Below are positions 43,194-50,830 of a stretch of DNA of 64,000 bases, one piece after another. Position numbers and translations under genes: made by a program. Origin of the DNA: Aldehydirespirator sp965116965 (lineage in GTDB: Bacteria > Actinomycetota > Acidimicrobiia > Acidimicrobiales > Aldehydirespiratoraceae). Position 1 is the first letter of the stretch; every line of letters begins with the position of its first letter. The notes below the pieces were generated by a model, which was not told the origin of the DNA, did not search any database, and saw only the letters and a list, made by a program, of their open reading frames with translations. The stretch is taken from positions 3,906,001 through 3,970,000 of the forward strand of contig OZ220743.1 in NCBI GenBank assembly GCA_965116965.1, in the 5' to 3' direction.

Positions 43194-43245
43194 CCACAAG
43201 CACGGTCTACCCGTTCCGCAAGTGGCCTGGCAGCTCCTGATGGGG

Positions 43246-44037
43246 TCAGCCCTCGAGGACGGTTGCGACTGCGTCGGGGATGGAATGGGGGCCTGCTATG
43301 GCGGCGAACCGGGCGCCGGCGGCGGCTGCGAAGGCCTCGGCGTCGGCCGCGTCGCCCGCGGGTGCGATCACGCACAGTTCGTCGAGGCGGCGGGCCGCAG
43401 CCAACGGATCGCCCCCCGCGGTGGCCCGGCAGTCCGACAGCAGTACCGCGACACGGCGCCGGGCCGTGCACCGCTCCAGTTGGGCCCGGGCCGCGTCGAG
43501 CGCGGCCGCGAGGTCGGTGGTTCCGTAGCCGCGCAGCCGCAGCACGTCATCCACCACGGCGGGCGCCGGGCGGTCGCGGTCGGCCGACTTGATGGCCACC
43601 ACCTGGTCGCCGAAGGCCAGGGCCGACCACTGCTGGGGCGCTCGCAGGGCGCAGGCCGCGGCGGCCACCGCGGCCGCGGCCAGCCTGGGGCCGCCCATCG
43701 ACCCCGACCGGTCCACAACGAGAGTGATCGCGGTGGCGGGACGCTGCCAGCGCTGCACCCACAACTCGTCCAGCGCGGCGGGACGGCCCGCCGCTCTGGC
43801 CTCGAGCAGACCGTCGAGGCTGCGGTCGATGTCGATGTCGCCGCTGCAGAGATCGGCCCGTCCAGGCTCGAGGCGGCCCACCCCGCCCGCCGACGACACC
43901 CCGGCCCGAGCCAGGTCGAGCGCCAGCCGGCCCGCCAGCCGCGCCGCCAGCGCCGCCATCCTGCGGTCGGCGGCAGCCGCCATGTCGGCCAGCAGGGCGA
44001 GAGTCTGATCAGGGTCGGCGGCGGCCTGCTCGGCCAC
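43246..44037 (-). CDS. VWA-domain protein paired with MoxR ATPase
   Basis: A von Willebrand factor A-type protein with an intact MIDAS motif DRSGSMGG (D109, S111, S113) and later Thr/Asp positions (YGTTDLAAAL, LLSDCRA). N-terminal helices (residues 1-90) resemble the linker of ChlD/CoxE-like proteins. GTG 44037 is the only standard start in frame. Yet sensible coding sequence (TTPRGHYEGQPGFRLLSPESGTLDT) continues upstream without a start codon into the moxR 3' end. The two may be joined by frameshift, or the true start is unorthodox. It presumably cooperates with the adjacent MoxR ATPase in a metal-insertion or protein-remodelling machine. Confidence 0.75.
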   Translation of the reverse strand: MAEQAAADPDQTLALLADMAAAADRRMAALAARLAGRLALDLARAGVSSAGGVGRLEPGRADLCSGDIDIDRSLDGLLEARAAGRPAALDELWVQRWQRPATAITLVVDRSGSMGGPRLAAAAVAAAACALRAPQQWSALAFGDQVVAIKSADRDRPAPAVVDDVLRLRGYGTTDLAAALDAARAQLERCTARRRVAVLLSDCRATAGGDPLAAARRLDELCVIAPAGDAADAEAFAAAAGARFAAIAGPHSIPDAVATVLEG

Positions 44038-44168
44038 CTCGGCGGTGTCGAGGGTTCCGCTCTCGGGGCTCAGCAGCCGGAAGCCGGGCTGGCCTTCGTA
44101 GTGGCCGCGGGGAGTGGTGCGAACCCGCTCGGCGTCGAGCGCCTCGCGGGCCCTCGACCCTTCGAGGA

Positions 44169-45140
44169 CTAGGCCCCTGTGCCGGTCGCCCCTCCGGGGG
44201 CCGGCACTTTTTCCATCGAAGGCACCAGGGACTGGGCCGGCGGGCCGTCACTGCGCTGCTCGGCCGCGAGTACGTCCTCCCACAGCTCTCGCACGATGGC
44301 CTCGGCTGTTCGGTCCCCTCCCTCGTGAAGCCGGATCCGGCCGGTGAGAGCCATCAGCGCGGCGTCGAGGCCCACGCCGGGGTCGTCGAGGGCCAGGCCT
44401 CGGAGCCCGCTGAGGTGGGCGGCCACATCGCAAAGGTCCATCGCCCCCCGCACCGAAGCCCCCATCCGCACGTCGCGGTGGGTGCGGGTGGCCCGGGTCG
44501 CCGCCACGGCCCGAGCCAAGGTGCGTTGGGCCGCCTCGTCGGTGGCTGGGAGACCGTGGGCCCGCAATTCGACGATGTGGCGCTCGGTGCGCTCGTCCTG
44601 GTAGCCCATGGCCAGGTGGCAGATGCGGTCGTAGACCGCGCTCGACAGCCGGGACGTACCCACCGTGTCGTAGGGATTCATGGCGGCCACCAGCCGGAAC
44701 TGCTCGGCGGCGGCCACCTTGCCCACCCGGGGCAGGTGGAACTCGCCCTCGGACATCACCCCGATGAGCAGGTTGACGGTCTCCTCGGGCACCCGGTTGA
44801 GCTCCTCGACGTAGAGCAGCGCACCGTCCTGCATGGCCTCGACGAGGGGACCGGGCACGAAGGCATCGGGGACGTATCCCTCCGAGAGCACCCGAGCCGG
44901 GTCGAATTGGCCCGCGAGGCGGGCCGGGGTCAGTTCGGCATTGCCCTGAACCGTGACCAGCGGCAGGTCCAGCGCCGCGGCCAGGGCCCGCAGCAGGGTC
45001 GTCTTGCCGGTGCCGGGCGGGCCCTCCAGCAGCAGGTGGCGCCCCGCATCCACCGTCGCGATCACGAGCTCGACCTCGCGCCGGCGACCCACCACCTCAG
45101 CCGCGACAGCCTCGACCAGAGCGCTCAGATCATCCGTCAT
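44169..45140 (-). CDS. MoxR-family AAA+ ATPase
   Basis: A 323-residue AAA+ ATPase with Walker A GPPGTGKTT (40-48), Walker B GALLYVEELNRVP, sensor region AAMNPYDTVGTSRLS and the conserved NPYD. MoxR ATPases partner with VWA proteins to insert metals or mature large enzymes (CoxD/CoxE, ChlI/ChlD). ATG 45140 with AGGCGGG upstream is preferred over a longer frame. The VWA gene follows immediately. Confidence 0.9.
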   Translation of the reverse strand: MTDDLSALVEAVAAEVVGRRREVELVIATVDAGRHLLLEGPPGTGKTTLLRALAAALDLPLVTVQGNAELTPARLAGQFDPARVLSEGYVPDAFVPGPLVEAMQDGALLYVEELNRVPEETVNLLIGVMSEGEFHLPRVGKVAAAEQFRLVAAMNPYDTVGTSRLSSAVYDRICHLAMGYQDERTERHIVELRAHGLPATDEAAQRTLARAVAATRATRTHRDVRMGASVRGAMDLCDVAAHLSGLRGLALDDPGVGLDAALMALTGRIRLHEGGDRTAEAIVRELWEDVLAAEQRSDGPPAQSLVPSMEKVPAPGGATGTGA

Positions 45141-45287
45141 CCCGCCTGCCCGCGTCCCAGCGGCGGCAGCAGCCGCTCCCGACCCGAACTGGCAGCGGCG
45201 AACGCCCATTCGGGAGTCCCCGGCTGCCAATTCGCCCCGACCAACCCGTTCCCCCGTCGCGGCCGAGCCCCGTCTGCAGCGGCCTGT

Positions 45288-46406
45288 TCAGTCAAAGGCG
45301 ATGACACCCCTGATGTTGCGGCCCTCGCGCAGATCCCGGTAGCCCTCGTTCACCTCGTCCAGCGAGTAGGTGGCGCTCACGAAGCCGTCGAGGTCGAGCT
45401 GGCCCTGGGTGTAGAGCGACAGCAGGTGCGGGATCTCCGAGCGGGGGCTGGCCGAGCCGAACATCGAGCCCCTGAGCTGCTTGTTCATCATGGCGAACTC
45501 GAACAGGTTGAACTGAACGTCCATCTGCTCCAGCGGGGCGACGGCGGCCACCACCACCGTGCCGCCCTTGCGCACCAGGAACTGGGCCGGGGCCAGCATC
45601 TCGCCGCTCATCACACCGGGAGTGAGGACCAGGCTGTCGGCCATCACGCCGCCGGTCACCAGCCCGACCGTCTCCATGGCCGCCTCCATGGACTCGGCCG
45701 TGTGGGTGGCGCCGAACTTGCCGGCGGCCTCCCGCTTGGACTCGGCCGGGTCGACGGCCACGATGTTGGAGGCCCCCGCGATCTTGGCCGCCTGCAGGGC
45801 CGCGCTGCCCAGGCCGCCGCAGCCCACCACGACCACGGTGTCGCCGGGCCGGACGTCGGCCCGGTTGGCCACCGACCCGAAGCCGGTGGTCACCCCGCAG
45901 CTCACCAGTGCGGCGATGGGCGCCGGCACGTCCGGGTCGACCTTCACCGCGGAGTCGACGCTGACCACCATGTGCTCGGAGAACGTGCCCAGCTTGAGCA
46001 TGGGAGTCAGGTCGGCGCCGCCGACGTCGTGATGGCGGAACCCTCCCGCGGGCGGCATCATCCCCGGGGCCAACAGGTGCATGCCGAGGTCGCAAAGGTG
46101 CTGCTGGCCGTCGGCGCACCAGCGGCAGCGGCCGCACGACGGCACGAACGAGGCCGAGATGTGATCGCCGACGGCCAGTTCGGCCACGCCCTCGCCCACC
46201 TCGACGACCACGCCGGCCCCCTCGTGGCCGCCCACGATGGGCAGCGGCACCGGCATGGAGCCGTTGCGGGCGTGCTCGTCGGAATGGCACATCCCGGCGG
46301 CGGTGGTCTTCACCAGCACCTCGCGGGGTCCTGGCCCGTCGAGCTCGATCTCCTCGACGTTCCAGTCGGCGTTGGTCTCTCGCAGCACGGCTGCCCTGGT
46401 CTTCAC
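45288..46406 (-). CDS. Zinc-dependent alcohol dehydrogenase (NDMA-dependent type)
   Basis: A 372-residue medium-chain dehydrogenase. Catalytic Zn ligands are C40 (GMCHSDEH) and H61-E62 (GGHEGAG); structural Zn ligands are C91, C94, C97 and C105. The NAD site is VVVVGCGGLGSAALQAAKIAG. The pattern NWNVEEIELDGPGPREVLVK and SISC-type middle resembles actinobacterial NDMA-dependent enzymes with tightly bound NAD. Start GTG 46406 has GGAGGTG at good spacing. Substrate unknown. Single gene. Confidence 0.92.
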   Translation of the reverse strand: MKTRAAVLRETNADWNVEEIELDGPGPREVLVKTTAAGMCHSDEHARNGSMPVPLPIVGGHEGAGVVVEVGEGVAELAVGDHISASFVPSCGRCRWCADGQQHLCDLGMHLLAPGMMPPAGGFRHHDVGGADLTPMLKLGTFSEHMVVSVDSAVKVDPDVPAPIAALVSCGVTTGFGSVANRADVRPGDTVVVVGCGGLGSAALQAAKIAGASNIVAVDPAESKREAAGKFGATHTAESMEAAMETVGLVTGGVMADSLVLTPGVMSGEMLAPAQFLVRKGGTVVVAAVAPLEQMDVQFNLFEFAMMNKQLRGSMFGSASPRSEIPHLLSLYTQGQLDLDGFVSATYSLDEVNEGYRDLREGRNIRGVIAFD

Positions 46407-46464
46407 GCTGCACCTCCGGGGGACTCGGGCGCGCGACGCTAGTGCGCGCCGCCGCCGGCCGCGC

Positions 46465-46734
46465 TCACGCAGGTTGGACGTCGTCGCCGGCGCCCTGGTG
46501 GGGTGGAGGCGCGATACCCATATGACCCTCGATGCGAGCGAGCCGCTCCCGCACATCAGCGAGCTGGTCGAGGCTCTTGAGGATCAGGTTGCGGTTGTCC
46601 TGGTTGGACTGCTCGATCAGTTCTCGCATCTTGGAGGTCTCGACGTGCTGGAATCTCATCACGGCGACCGCAAACGCCAGCATCGGCCCCAAGACCGCAG
46701 CAAGGATCGGGGCTAGGTCCGGCAGTGCAACCAT
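46465..46734 (-). CDS. Small membrane protein with coiled coil
   Basis: About 89 residues: a membrane helix (LAPILAAVLGPMLAFAVAVMRF), then a likely coiled coil (MRELIEQSNQDNRNLILKSLDQLADVRERLARIEGHMG) and a disordered tail. Start is ATG 46734; GTG 46746 is possible. Unknown function. The N-in/C-out layout parallels the small protein at 25400-25828. Just upstream (46747-46923) the DNA is AT-richer, with no gene seen. Confidence 0.55.
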   Translation of the reverse strand: MVALPDLAPILAAVLGPMLAFAVAVMRFQHVETSKMRELIEQSNQDNRNLILKSLDQLADVRERLARIEGHMGIAPPPHQGAGDDVQPA

Positions 46735-46926
46735 CTCCACAGCCACAGAGTAGCTGTCCAGTGAATATTATGCAACTACATGTCTCAAGAAGTTTTTCAT
46801 GGCTTTCAAGTGGAACCCGAGCGACGGTCGGGAATGCGGACGCTCCCCGCGGGACCGTTCCTTGCCGGGCAATCCAGGCGGTCGAGAGGTGACGTCACCG
46901 CGCTCACGGTGTAAGCAGTCAGAGTG

Positions 46927-48117
46927 ATGACTGCAACGGGACCGCTCTCAGGAATACGGGTGGTCGACCTGACCCAGGTGCTGGCCGGGCCCACCGCGAC
47001 GATGCTGCTGGCCGACCTGGGCGCCGACGTGATCAAGGTGGAGCCGCCCGGCGCCGGCGACCTGTCGCGTCTGGCCCGCTACGCCAAGGGCGGCATCAAC
47101 AGCACGGTCGCCAACGCCAATCGAGGCAAGCGGTCGATCCAGATCGACCTGTCCACCGAGGCCGGCCGCGATGTGGGCCTGCGCCTGCTGGCCGGCTGCG
47201 ACGTCGCCGTCCAGAACATGCGGCCGGGGATCATGGACAGCCTTGGGATGGGGTACGAGCACGCGGCCGCGGTGAACCCCGAGGTCATCTACTGCTCGAT
47301 GTCGGGCTACGGGTCGAGCGGCCCCTACGCGGGCCGGGCCGCCTACGACCCGATCATCCAGGCCGTGACCGGCTATGTGGCCCTTCAGGTCAACCCGGAG
47401 ATTCCCATCCCCGACCTGGTGCGCAACGGAGTGATCGACAAGGCCTCGGGCTGGATGGCCGCGCTGGCGATCACCTCGGCCCTGTTCGCCCGCAGCCGGG
47501 GCGCCGGGGGCCAGCACATCGACCTGTCGATGCTCGACACCGCCGTGCAGTTCCTGTGGCCCGACGGCGGCATGGCCGACACGCTTCTCGATCCCGAGGC
47601 GGCCGAGGGACGGCGCCTGTCCACGCTGTACCGGCTCACGCCTTGCGCCGACGGCCACATCGTCTACTTCGTGGTCAGCGACAGGCAGTTCCACGGCCTC
47701 TATCGGGCCCTGGGGCGCCCCGACTGGATAGACCATCCGCAGTGGGGCACCCACGAGGGTCGCCGGGGTCTCTCCGAGGAGCTCGGCGCCCTGCTCGAGG
47801 AGGAGTTCGGCAAGTGGAGCGTCGCCGATCTCGTGCCCCGGATGCACGAGAACTCCGTGCCGTGCGGGGAGGTCGCCGCCGTGGAGGAACTGCACGACGA
47901 TCCCCAGGTCCGCCACAACGAGACTCTCGTCGAGTGGGACCATCCGACCGCCGGCCGGATCCGCCAGGCCCGTCTGGCGCCCAGGTTCTCGGCCACCCAG
48001 CCCGAGTTCCGGCCCTCCGTCCCCAGGCTCAACGAGCACGCGGACGAGATCCTGGCCGAGCTGGGCCTCGACGCCGACGGGATCGAGAAGCTCCGCCAGG
48101 CCGGCGCGGTGTTCTGA
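46927..48117 (+). CDS. CaiB/BaiF-family CoA-transferase
   Basis: A 396-residue class III CoA-transferase. Signature segments are RVVDLTQVLAGPTATMLLADLGADVIKVEPPGAGD, NRGKRSIQIDL, GYGSSGPYAGRAAYDPIIQA and the catalytic D171 (NGVIDKASG). It moves CoA between an acyl-CoA and a carboxylate; substrate not predictable. A GTG directly precedes the ATG. It ends in a TGA that is part of a 14-nt direct repeat and is followed by a hairpin. Confidence 0.93.
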   Translation: MTATGPLSGIRVVDLTQVLAGPTATMLLADLGADVIKVEPPGAGDLSRLARYAKGGINSTVANANRGKRSIQIDLSTEAGRDVGLRLLAGCDVAVQNMRPGIMDSLGMGYEHAAAVNPEVIYCSMSGYGSSGPYAGRAAYDPIIQAVTGYVALQVNPEIPIPDLVRNGVIDKASGWMAALAITSALFARSRGAGGQHIDLSMLDTAVQFLWPDGGMADTLLDPEAAEGRRLSTLYRLTPCADGHIVYFVVSDRQFHGLYRALGRPDWIDHPQWGTHEGRRGLSEELGALLEEEFGKWSVADLVPRMHENSVPCGEVAAVEELHDDPQVRHNETLVEWDHPTAGRIRQARLAPRFSATQPEFRPSVPRLNEHADEILAELGLDADGIEKLRQAGAVF

Positions 48118-48176
48118 GACGCTTCTTGACGCAGTTGTGGCCCATAGAGCGGAACAACTGCGTCTGAGACGCTTCT
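48113..48176. repeat. 14-nt direct repeats flanking an 11-bp hairpin at the end of the CoA-transferase gene
   Basis: TCTGAGACGCTTCT occurs at 48113-48126 (containing the stop codon) and again at 48163-48176, offset 50 nt. Between them is a perfect 11-bp inverted repeat (GACGCAGTTGT 48128-48138, ACAACTGCGTC 48154-48164). It could be a terminator, or a small insertion with target duplication. Confidence 0.8.
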
Positions 48177-48311
48177 CGGAGGCCTGCCGCTCGCCGAGAC
48201 ACACCCGGCCCGCGGGCGGGACGGCCCGCCGCCTTTGGCCGGGACGAGTCTTGCTGGGAGACTGGGAAGGCTGCCCCCAGTCAGCACCAGGGGATACAGA
48301 CAGGAGGCAAC

Positions 48312-49556
48312 GTGGTGCGAGTCCTTCGGAACGCCCGTCTGGCCGATGGCCGCAGTGTCGACGTTCGGATCGACGCCGCCAAGGGCACGATCGCCGGCGT
48401 CACGGCGGCGGGTTCGGAAGCGATCGATGGCTCCGTCGAGGTCGACAACCTTGACGGCTGGCTGCTGCTGCCGGCCATGGCCGAGCCCCACGCCCATCTC
48501 GACAAGGCCCTGACCGCCGACGAGGTGCCCAACCCCAAGGGCGATCTCATGGGAGCCATCCATGCCTGGTTCGAGGCCGCGGAGAAGGGCCGGCTGTCCC
48601 ATGAGCGGACCGTCGAGCGGGCCGCAAAGGCCTTCGAGCTGCTGCTCGTGCACGGAGTGACCGCCGTTCGCACCCACATCAACGTCACCGCCGACGTCGG
48701 CATTGGCAGCGTTCTGGCCGTGCAGGAGGCGGCTCGGGCGATGGAGGGCCTCATCGACTTCCAGATGGTGGCCCTGACCGGATGGCCGATGACGGGCCCG
48801 GACAGCGCGGCCAACGTCGGCGCGCTCGAAGAGGCTGTGGAGGCTGGGGTCGATCTCGTGGGGGGCTGCCCCAATCTTCAGGACGACCCGGCGACCCACA
48901 TCTCCGACGTGCTGGCGCTGGCGACCTCGGCAGGCCTCGACATCGACCTGCACACCGACGAGACCCTCGACCCATCCGTCCTGACGCTGCGGGAGCTGGC
49001 CCGACAGGTGAGCGAGAAGGGCTTCGACAGCACGATCGCCGCCAGCCACTGCGTCAGCCTGGGGATGCAGACGCCCGACGTGCAGGCCGCGGTGGCCGCC
49101 GAGGTGGCGGCGGCGGGGATCTCGGTGATCACCCTGCCCCAGACCAACCTGTTCCTGCAGGGCCGGGACGACCCGAGGGCCACCCCGAGGGGACTGACCG
49201 CGGTGCAGGCGCTGCTCGACGCGGGCGCGGCCGTGGCCGCGGGGGCCGACAACGTGCAGGATCCCTTCAACCTGGTAGGACGCAGCGACCCGTTGGAGAC
49301 CGCCGCGCTGATGGTGATGGCCGGACATCGCCTGCCCGCCGACGCCTTCGACATGGTCTCGAACACCGCCCGGCAGGTGATGGGCCTGGCGCCGGTCAAG
49401 TTCGAGCCGGGCGACCCCGCCGACATGGTGGCCATCGATGCGCCGTCGGTGCGGGGCGCGGTGGCCGACGCGCCGATGTCTCGGAGGGTCTACCGCCGGG
49501 GCCGGTTGGTGGCCTCGGCCGATCAGCAGACCCGGGTGATGCGCCCGCTTGACTAG
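48312..49556 (+). CDS. Cytosine-deaminase-like amidohydrolase
   Basis: A 414-residue metal-dependent amidohydrolase. Metal ligands are visible as PHAHLDK (H60, H62), DLHTDE, ASHC (His after strand 6) and GADN (catalytic Asp). This set fits the cytosine deaminase/N-isopropylammelide group of the superfamily, hydrolysing a C-N bond of a cyclic amide or amine. Start is GTG with AGGAGG. No partner transporter is adjacent. The 3' end is followed by an interspersed repeat copy. Confidence 0.88.
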   Translation: MVRVLRNARLADGRSVDVRIDAAKGTIAGVTAAGSEAIDGSVEVDNLDGWLLLPAMAEPHAHLDKALTADEVPNPKGDLMGAIHAWFEAAEKGRLSHERTVERAAKAFELLLVHGVTAVRTHINVTADVGIGSVLAVQEAARAMEGLIDFQMVALTGWPMTGPDSAANVGALEEAVEAGVDLVGGCPNLQDDPATHISDVLALATSAGLDIDLHTDETLDPSVLTLRELARQVSEKGFDSTIAASHCVSLGMQTPDVQAAVAAEVAAAGISVITLPQTNLFLQGRDDPRATPRGLTAVQALLDAGAAVAAGADNVQDPFNLVGRSDPLETAALMVMAGHRLPADAFDMVSNTARQVMGLAPVKFEPGDPADMVAIDAPSVRGAVADAPMSRRVYRRGRLVASADQQTRVMRPLD

Positions 49557-49622
49557 CCCTCGACGTGCGAGTATCGACGTTGAGAGCGGGCGCAAACAGG
49601 TGAGACCCGTGTCGCCGCGGCG

Positions 49623-49665
49623 TCACTCCCGCTCCTGTTCGCTTCGCTCGCGGGCCGCTCGAGCC
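49623..49665 (+). repeat. Interspersed ~40-nt element, copy C
   Basis: Core CCGCTCCTGTTCGCTTCGCT then CGCGGGCCGCTCGAGCC, ending 14 nt before the oxygenase start at 49680. Confidence 0.8.
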
Positions 49666-49679
49666 ACGGCATCGACCGC

Positions 49680-50663
49680 ATGAGCCAGATTCACTCCCCC
49701 ATCCGCTCGGCCTCTGAGCCACCGCCCGCTCCTCTCGCGCCGCGGGTGATCGATGTCTCGGCCCTGTCGAGCGACCGCGCCGCCGATGGAGGCCGCCGAT
49801 CGGCGGCGATAGCGGAGGTAGAGTCGGCCTGCACCACCGACGGGCTCTTCCTCGCCGCCGGCCACGGCATCGACCGGCAGCTTGACGCAGCCTTCGGTGC
49901 GGCCCGGACGTTCTTCGCGCTCCCCCCCGACGTCAAGGACCGGGTGCCGAGGATCGACCGCTACGGCTACGTGCCCGACCGGGTCGAGGCCCGCGATCCC
50001 GCCGACGCGGCCTACCTGGGCCGGTCCAGCCTGGCCGCGGAGTACATCGACGTCGGACTGGCCGACGAGGTCGACCTCGATGCCGTCGAGGCGCTCGGAT
50101 GCGCCGGGTTCGTCTCGGCGGTGCGGGCCTACCAGGCGGCTGCGCTGGCCACAGCCGACGGTGTGCTCGAGGCACTGGCCACGACCCTGGAAGTCCCGGG
50201 TTTCTTCGTGTCCCGCATGGCCGAGCCCCAGTGCCGGCTGCGGTTCTTGCACTATCCCCCCACTGACCGTCTCGACGACGGCTCCGCGCCGGTCTTCAGC
50301 ACGCCCCACACCGACTACGGGGCCATCACCCTGCTGGCCGTGGATGGGCTGCCGGGCCTCGAAGTGCTCCGCGACGGCGCGTGGGCGCCCGTCTCGGCCC
50401 CTCCGGGCAGCGTGATCGTGCAGCTCGGCGACATGCTGGCCCGCTGGACCAACGACCGCTACCGGTCCACGCCGCACCGGGTGGTCGGATCCTCCGGCAC
50501 CGACCGGTACTCCATCCCGTTCTTCGTGAACCCGGATCCCCACACGGTGGTGTCCACCATCCCGAGCTGCGTAACCGCCGAGCGTCCCGAGCGCTACGAG
50601 CCGGTGGCGGCGGGCGAGTTCCTGGCGTCGCGCATCGACAGTCCCACCGAGCCCTATATCTGA
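49680..50663 (+). CDS. Isopenicillin-N-synthase-like 2-oxoglutarate/Fe(II) oxygenase
   Basis: A 327-residue non-haem iron oxygenase. The iron triad is H210-x-D212 (STPHTDYGAI) and H266 (YRSTPHRVV); the RxS motif R276-Y-S278 for the oxoglutarate carboxylate is seen. The N-terminal PRVIDVSALSS and HGID segments match the DIOX_N domain. Substrate is not predictable. ATG 49680 is directly preceded by an interspersed repeat copy. Confidence 0.9.
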   Translation: MSQIHSPIRSASEPPPAPLAPRVIDVSALSSDRAADGGRRSAAIAEVESACTTDGLFLAAGHGIDRQLDAAFGAARTFFALPPDVKDRVPRIDRYGYVPDRVEARDPADAAYLGRSSLAAEYIDVGLADEVDLDAVEALGCAGFVSAVRAYQAAALATADGVLEALATTLEVPGFFVSRMAEPQCRLRFLHYPPTDRLDDGSAPVFSTPHTDYGAITLLAVDGLPGLEVLRDGAWAPVSAPPGSVIVQLGDMLARWTNDRYRSTPHRVVGSSGTDRYSIPFFVNPDPHTVVSTIPSCVTAERPERYEPVAAGEFLASRIDSPTEPYI

Positions 50664-50769
50664 ACGGCGGGCGCAGCAGCGACGCAACCGCAGATCTCGG
50701 GTGAGTTGTGCGCATATGCCCCACATTTCCAACCCGAGATTTCTCCGAGAGCGGGCTTGGGGCGCGCTG

Positions 50770-50800
50770 AGGGGGGCCGGCAGCGGGTGCCGGCCCCCCT
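50770..50800. terminator. Bidirectional terminator hairpin
   Basis: A perfect 13-bp stem (AGGGGGGCCGGCA / TGCCGGCCCCCCT) with a 5-nt loop lies between convergent genes (oxygenase ending 50663, binding protein ending 50831). A second inverted repeat (ATCTCGGGT/ACCCGAGAT) lies just upstream near 50695-50742. Confidence 0.8.
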
Positions 50801-50830
50801 TGCTGAGCGCTGTGTCGGCTGGACTTGTGT

